In this document: positions 59,720-64,000 of the stretch, one piece after another
Layout of the letters: the number at the start of each line of letters is the position of its first letter
Position numbering within the stretch: the stretch's first letter is position 1
Assembly (NCBI GenBank): GCA_018268935.1
Contig: JAFDVS010000104.1
Span: 1 to 64,000, forward strand
DNA length: 64,000 bases
DNA from: Acidobacteriota bacterium
GTDB lineage: Bacteria > Acidobacteriota > Terriglobia > Bryobacterales > Bryobacteraceae
Reading direction: 5' to 3'
Translations under genes and position numbers: made by a program
The notes under the pieces: generated by a model
What the model was told of the DNA's origin: nothing
The model's input: the letters and a program-made list of their open reading frames with translations, nothing else
Database searches by the model: none

Positions 59720-62700
59720 GTGTCGCGAAGCCTTCTCCTGTTGCTCTCTCTCATCTCGGCAACCCTTGCCCCCTGCCAGGTCCAAACCGGCCGCATCAGC
59801 GGCGCAGCCCTCGATCCCAACCGGGCCACGGTCCCCAATGCCGCCATCACCGTCACCAATAAGGAAACCGGCGTCGCGCACCGCGTCACCACCGACGCCG
59901 CCGGATCCTATGTCGTCGCCTCGCTCAATCCGGGAATCTACGATGTCTCCGCCTCCGCCCCTGGCTTCAAAACCACCGTGCGATCCGGCGTCGAAATGCT
60001 GGTGGGCCGCGACCTGCAACTCGATCTCGAACTCGCCCTCGGCGAAACATCGACTGTGGTGGAAGTGAATTCCGAGATTCCACTCCTGAACTCCGAATCC
60101 GGCAACCTCGGACACGTCATGACCAACCAGCAGATTGTCGACCTGCCGCTGAACGGGCGCGGATTCAACGAACTCGCCCGCCTTACACCCGGCGTCGTCC
60201 TCCTCGGCGGAACCGGCAACGTCAACCGCGTGCGCCCGGAGTTCTTCAATGGCACTACCATCAGCGGCGTCCGTGGCCGCCAGGTAAGCTACTACCTCGA
60301 CGGCGCCGACACCACCGAGCAGCATCAGGGCGGCAGTTGGATCCAAACCTCCATCGATGCGCTGCAGGAGTTCAGCGTGCAGCAGAACGCCTACTCCGCC
60401 GAGCACAGCCGCTCGGGCAGTTTCTTCAACGCCACCACCAAGTCCGGAACCAACACCGTCCGAGGCACACTCTACGAGTTCCTGCGCAACGACAAGCTCG
60501 ACTCCCGTAACTTCTTCGGCCTCCGCCGCGACATTCTCAAGCGCAACCAGTTCGGCGCTTCCATCGGCGGGCCGGTCTTCCTCCCCAAAGTCTACGACGG
60601 GCGCAGCCGCACCTTCTTCTTCTTCAACTACGAAGGCACGCGCGAGCGCCAGGGCAGCGTCGTCAACCGCTTCAGCCCCACCCCGGCAATGCTCGCGGGC
60701 GACTATTCGGCGCTGGCCAGCACGCTCTACGATCCGGCCACAACCGGCCCCAATCCCGCGGGCGCGGGCGCCATCCGCACTCCATTTGCGGGCAACCGCA
60801 TTCCTTCTTCCCGCCTGTCCCCGCAAGCCCAGTTCTTCGCCCCGTATCTCACCACGGCCTCCACTCCCGGCGGGCTGTACACCTTCTCTCCATCCACCGG
60901 CCTCGATCTCGACCAGTACACCGTGCGCGTCGATCACAACATCAACGACGCCCATCGCGTCTTCTTCCGCTGGGGTATCAACAAGAACGGTTTGAGCGAA
61001 CCGGGCAACGCGCCCGCCCTTGGCGTAGCCGATTCCAGCACCCGCGGCCAGAACTACACCATCAGCATCACCAGCAACCTGAAGCCTTCGCTCATCAACG
61101 AACTGCGCGTGAACACCCTCTACGGGCTGATCTCGCTAAACCCCTATCTGCTCGGCCGCGACTTCAACAAGGACGCGGGCATCAAGGGCATGGAAGAAAC
61201 GAAGCGCTCCTTCGACATCGGCTCCTTCCCCGATTTCGCGTTCTCCGGCTACGCCGGCCTTTCTGGTTCTACCTTTGATCAGCGTCCGAAGACACAGGAT
61301 CGCTATACCCTGGAATTCACCGACAACGCCACCTGGATCCGGGGCAAGCATGTCGTCAAGTTCGGAACCAAGATCCGGCACTACCAATGGCTCGGCACCG
61401 ACAGCAAAAACTACATGGGGCAGTGGAACTTCAACGGCCAGAACACCCAGAACCCGGCCTCGGCCGCACGCACCGGTGACGCCATCGCCGATTTCATGCT
61501 CGGCCTGCCGCAGAATGGCGGACGCGGCTATCCTTCCGACACCTTCGGCGGCGCCTACACGGCATCGCACTTCTTCCTCCAGGACGACATCAAGCTGAGT
61601 GACCGGCTCACGCTGAATCTCGGCATCCGCTACGAGTACACTCCCTTCACCTCCGCCTATCGCGGGCAAACGGGCACCTTCGATGGCACGCAGGCCCGGC
61701 CCATCATCGTGGCCAGCCGCACCAACGAAGTCGACTTGGGCGCTCAGCCAGGAGCCAAGCGCGCTTACAGCTTTCTCGGCAGCCTGATCCAAACTTCGAA
61801 AGAAGCGGGATTGCCCTATTCCATCACCTATCCCGACAAGAGCCAGTGGGCTCCGCGCATCGGCTTCGCCTGGCGCCCGGTTGGCGAAGCAACCGTAATC
61901 CGCGGCGGCTACGGAATCTTCTACGAAGGCGAATACACCGATGGCCGTGTGAATCTCTTCATGCCGCCCTTCCTGCTTTCCGACAGCGCCGTCAATGATC
62001 AGGGCGTCGTGCCCAACCGCACCCTGGCCGACTTCTTCCTCGGCGCCCCCCTTGGTTCACCCAATTCCACCATCGGGCTTACGCCTACCTACACTCGCCT
62101 CCAGATGGGCAATGACCAGCACTGGAACTTCGGTGTGCAGCGCCAGCTTGGCAGACACTACATGTTCGACATCGAGTATGTAGGCAACAAAGGCTCGAAC
62201 ATTCAAGGCAACAACGCGTTCAACATCCCCGACGCCGGCGCCGGCGCCATTCAGGCCCGCCGCCCCTTCCCGCGCTACGCCGGCTTCTCCTATATCTCCA
62301 GCGACACCTCTACCACCTATCACGCCCTCCAGATGAAGTTCGAAAAGCGGCTCTCACAAGGTCTGTGGTTCCTCAGTTCCTACACCTTCGCCAAGAGCCT
62401 GTGGACCACCAACTCTCCCACCGGCGGCGGCCGCTACACCTTCGAAAAAGGCCCGTCCGAATACCACGTGCCCCATACCATCTCAAACAGCTTCGGCTAC
62501 CAGTTGCCGTTCGGAAAGGGGCAGCACTTTGCCTCGCAATCCAGCCGTTTGGCCGATGCTGTCATCGGCGGCTGGCAACTGCAGGGCATCCTCATCTTCC
62601 GCAGCGGCGTGCCCTACACGGTGACCATGGCTCGCGATGTCGCCAACACCGGCGTGGGCGGCCAGCGCCCGAACCGCATTGCTTCCGGAAAACTCGACAC

Positions 62701-63004
62701 ACCCACCCTCGAACGCTGGTTTGACGCAACCGCCTTCGCCGCCGCCCCGAATTTCATCTACGGCAACGCGGGGCTCCGCATTCTCTCCCCCGACATCGTC
62801 CGCACCATCGATTTCTCCATGTTCAAAAACTTCGTCATCAGCGAACGCTCAAAGTTGCAATTCCGCTTCGAAGCCTTCAATCTTCCGAACACCCCGAGCT
62901 TCGCCGCGCCCAACGCAACGCTCGACACCGGAACAGTGGGAAGAGTCACGGCCACTTCCACGGCTCCCCGCCAGATGCAGGTTGCCGTTAAGCTGACCTT
63001 TTAG
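59720..63004 (+). CDS. TonB-dependent receptor of the GntR-controlled locus
   Basis: A receptor of about 1,094 residues: signal peptide, carboxypeptidase-regulatory domain (about 24-105; DPNRATVPNAAITVTNKET), plug (about 115-250; MTNQQIVDLPLNGRGFNEL) and barrel ending in Phe (VAVKLTF). GTG at 59720 is preferred because AAAGGA stands 6 nt before it and it starts the signal peptide (VSRSLLLLLS); the ATG at 59672 lies inside an operator. It is the first gene of a plus-strand pair with a GH39 glycosidase 3 bp downstream, so it probably imports the product or substrate of that enzyme. Confidence 0.92.
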   Translation: MSRSLLLLLSLISATLAPCQVQTGRISGAALDPNRATVPNAAITVTNKETGVAHRVTTDAAGSYVVASLNPGIYDVSASAPGFKTTVRSGVEMLVGRDLQLDLELALGETSTVVEVNSEIPLLNSESGNLGHVMTNQQIVDLPLNGRGFNELARLTPGVVLLGGTGNVNRVRPEFFNGTTISGVRGRQVSYYLDGADTTEQHQGGSWIQTSIDALQEFSVQQNAYSAEHSRSGSFFNATTKSGTNTVRGTLYEFLRNDKLDSRNFFGLRRDILKRNQFGASIGGPVFLPKVYDGRSRTFFFFNYEGTRERQGSVVNRFSPTPAMLAGDYSALASTLYDPATTGPNPAGAGAIRTPFAGNRIPSSRLSPQAQFFAPYLTTASTPGGLYTFSPSTGLDLDQYTVRVDHNINDAHRVFFRWGINKNGLSEPGNAPALGVADSSTRGQNYTISITSNLKPSLINELRVNTLYGLISLNPYLLGRDFNKDAGIKGMEETKRSFDIGSFPDFAFSGYAGLSGSTFDQRPKTQDRYTLEFTDNATWIRGKHVVKFGTKIRHYQWLGTDSKNYMGQWNFNGQNTQNPASAARTGDAIADFMLGLPQNGGRGYPSDTFGGAYTASHFFLQDDIKLSDRLTLNLGIRYEYTPFTSAYRGQTGTFDGTQARPIIVASRTNEVDLGAQPGAKRAYSFLGSLIQTSKEAGLPYSITYPDKSQWAPRIGFAWRPVGEATVIRGGYGIFYEGEYTDGRVNLFMPPFLLSDSAVNDQGVVPNRTLADFFLGAPLGSPNSTIGLTPTYTRLQMGNDQHWNFGVQRQLGRHYMFDIEYVGNKGSNIQGNNAFNIPDAGAGAIQARRPFPRYAGFSYISSDTSTTYHALQMKFEKRLSQGLWFLSSYTFAKSLWTTNSPTGGGRYTFEKGPSEYHVPHTISNSFGYQLPFGKGQHFASQSSRLADAVIGGWQLQGILIFRSGVPYTVTMARDVANTGVGGQRPNRIASGKLDTPTLERWFDATAFAAAPNFIYGNAGLRILSPDIVRTIDFSMFKNFVISERSKLQFRFEAFNLPNTPSFAAPNATLDTGTVGRVTATSTAPRQMQVAVKLTF

Positions 63005-63007
63005 ACC

Positions 63008-64000
63008 ATGAAACCGCTAGCAATCCTTCTGCTCACGCTCGGGCAGGCGTATGCCCAACAAACGGTCACAGTAAAAGTCGATGCCGCCGCGCGACTGGGC
63101 CCGCTCCGGCCCATCTTCTCCTTCTTCGGCTATGACGAGCCGAACTACACCTACATGAAAGACGGCCGCAAACTGCTCACGGAACTGGCCGCGTTGAGTC
63201 CCGTACCCGTCCATGTGCGGGCGCACAACATGCTGACCTCCGGCGATGGCGTCGCGGCGCTCAAATGGGGCTCCACCAACGCCTACACCGAAGATGCAGC
63301 CGGGAATCCCAAGTACGACTGGACCATCGTCGACCGCATTGTCGACACCTACGTCGAGCGCAAAATGAAGCCCATGATCGAAGTGGGCTTCATGCCCGAA
63401 GCACTCTCCGCGAAGCCGCAGCCTTACCGCCATCACTGGGATCCGTCACAGCCCTATCGCAACATCTACACCGGCTGGGCCCAGCCGCCGCGCGATTACA
63501 AAAAATGGTCGGACCTTATCTACGCCTGGGTGCGGCATTCCATTGAGCGCTACGGCCGTGACGAAGTGGCCACCTGGTATTGGGAAGTGTGGAATGAGCC
63601 GAACATTGCCTATTGGCAGGGCACGCCGGAGGAATACCACCAGCTCTACGACTACACGGCGGATGCAATCAAACGCGCTCTCCCGGCGATTCGCGTCGGC
63701 GGGCCCACCAGCACCGGCCCCGGCGGCGAACAGGCCGCCAAATTCCTCCGCGACTTTCTCCAGCATGTCGTCAGCGGCAAAAACTACGCCACCGGTAAAA
63801 TTGGTTCCCCCATCGACTACATCACCTTCCATGCCAAGGGCCGCCCGAAGGTCGTAGATGGCCACGTGCAAATGGGCAGCGAGTTTCAAATGCGCGACAT
63901 CGACCGCGGTTTCGAAATCGTGGCTTCCTTTCCCACCCTGAAAAACCTCCCGATCATCATCGGCGAATCCGATCCCGAAGGCTGCGCCGCCTGTTCGGTG
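63008..64000 (+). CDS. Glycoside hydrolase family 39-like beta-xylosidase, 3' end outside window
   Basis: The first 331 residues of a secreted glycosidase (signal peptide MKPLAILLLTLGQAYAQ). It has the clan GH-A barrel of GH39: acid/base E197 in WEVWNEPN and the probable nucleophile E320 in IIIGESDPEG, at the expected spacing. The fold start, FSFFGYDEPNYTYMKDGR, is also typical. GH39 enzymes act on beta-xylosides or related linkages. It begins 3 nt after the receptor stop, so the two are one operon. The C-terminal part is cut off by the window. Confidence 0.88.
   Translation, partial: MKPLAILLLTLGQAYAQQTVTVKVDAAARLGPLRPIFSFFGYDEPNYTYMKDGRKLLTELAALSPVPVHVRAHNMLTSGDGVAALKWGSTNAYTEDAAGNPKYDWTIVDRIVDTYVERKMKPMIEVGFMPEALSAKPQPYRHHWDPSQPYRNIYTGWAQPPRDYKKWSDLIYAWVRHSIERYGRDEVATWYWEVWNEPNIAYWQGTPEEYHQLYDYTADAIKRALPAIRVGGPTSTGPGGEQAAKFLRDFLQHVVSGKNYATGKIGSPIDYITFHAKGRPKVVDGHVQMGSEFQMRDIDRGFEIVASFPTLKNLPIIIGESDPEGCAACSV

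Noticed and set aside
59678..60955. 425-codon minus-strand frame over the third receptor gene
   Set aside because: Antisense shadow with biased composition and no recognisable motif.

Overview
The window reads as a chromosomal segment of a GC-rich acidobacterium, most likely of the Solibacteraceae/Bryobacterales type. This is inferred from gene content: three Oar-like TonB-dependent receptors with an N-terminal carboxypeptidase-regulatory domain, an ADOP-type FtsX/MacB permease, a CarD regulator, TMTC-like membrane TPR protein, PD40-tailed Ser/Thr kinase, Flp pilins with a DUF1559 pseudopilin, and sulfatases with Tat-like leaders. No CRISPR array, tRNA, rRNA or insertion sequence was recognised.

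Layout. 0-6.8 kb: a cut-off small secreted protein, two convergent sulfatases and a TonB receptor. 6.8-9.0 kb: an A/T-richer island, on the minus strand, holding a group I intron-like ribozyme and, just upstream of it, an AlbA_2/Schlafen-like ATPase with a SAVED-like C-terminus; its far edge carries a decayed 3' end of a TonB receptor. 9.1-16.5 kb: siroheme sulfite/nitrite reductase, aat, TMTC-like protein, sugar isomerase, a response regulator and a NagZ-like GH3 enzyme. 16.5-20.4 kb: translation cluster rplM-rpsI-rpsB-tsf-pyrH-frr from one clear promoter. 20.4-25.1 kb: tandem Uma2 nucleases, a zincin-like protein coupled to a small EACC1-like protein, carD, and a truncated secreted protein. 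25.2-34.3 kb (minus): a carbohydrate locus, ROK repressor - TonB receptor - acetylxylan-esterase-like hydrolase - secreted 433-aa protein, with a shared 15-bp palindrome before both the repressor and the receptor; deoB precedes it. 34.3-39.2 kb (minus): thioredoxin protein, ruvC, yebC, ABC exporter. 39.2-41.2 kb: two almost identical Flp pilin transcription units around a pseudopilin. 41.2-52.4 kb: ABC exporter, ADOP permease, NanE-NanK fusion, sulfotransferase, Ser/Thr kinase, a 43-residue acidic protein, MazG-like protein and GT9 glycosyltransferase. 52.4-58.8 kb: two coupled secreted proteins, three small related secreted proteins, and a GMC oxidoreductase with its small subunit. 58.8-64 kb: FCD-type GntR regulator divergent from a TonB receptor and a GH39 glycosidase.

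Two carbohydrate loci (ROK-controlled and GntR-controlled) each pair a private regulator and receptor with a hydrolase, and both have visible palindromic operators. Several genes have a -10-like hexamer ending 6-9 nt before the start codon and no Shine-Dalgarno site, which suggests leaderless mRNAs. The most unusual part is the 6.8-9.0 kb island: an orphan group I ribozyme core with no recognisable host gene, beside a possible cyclic-nucleotide-sensing defence protein.
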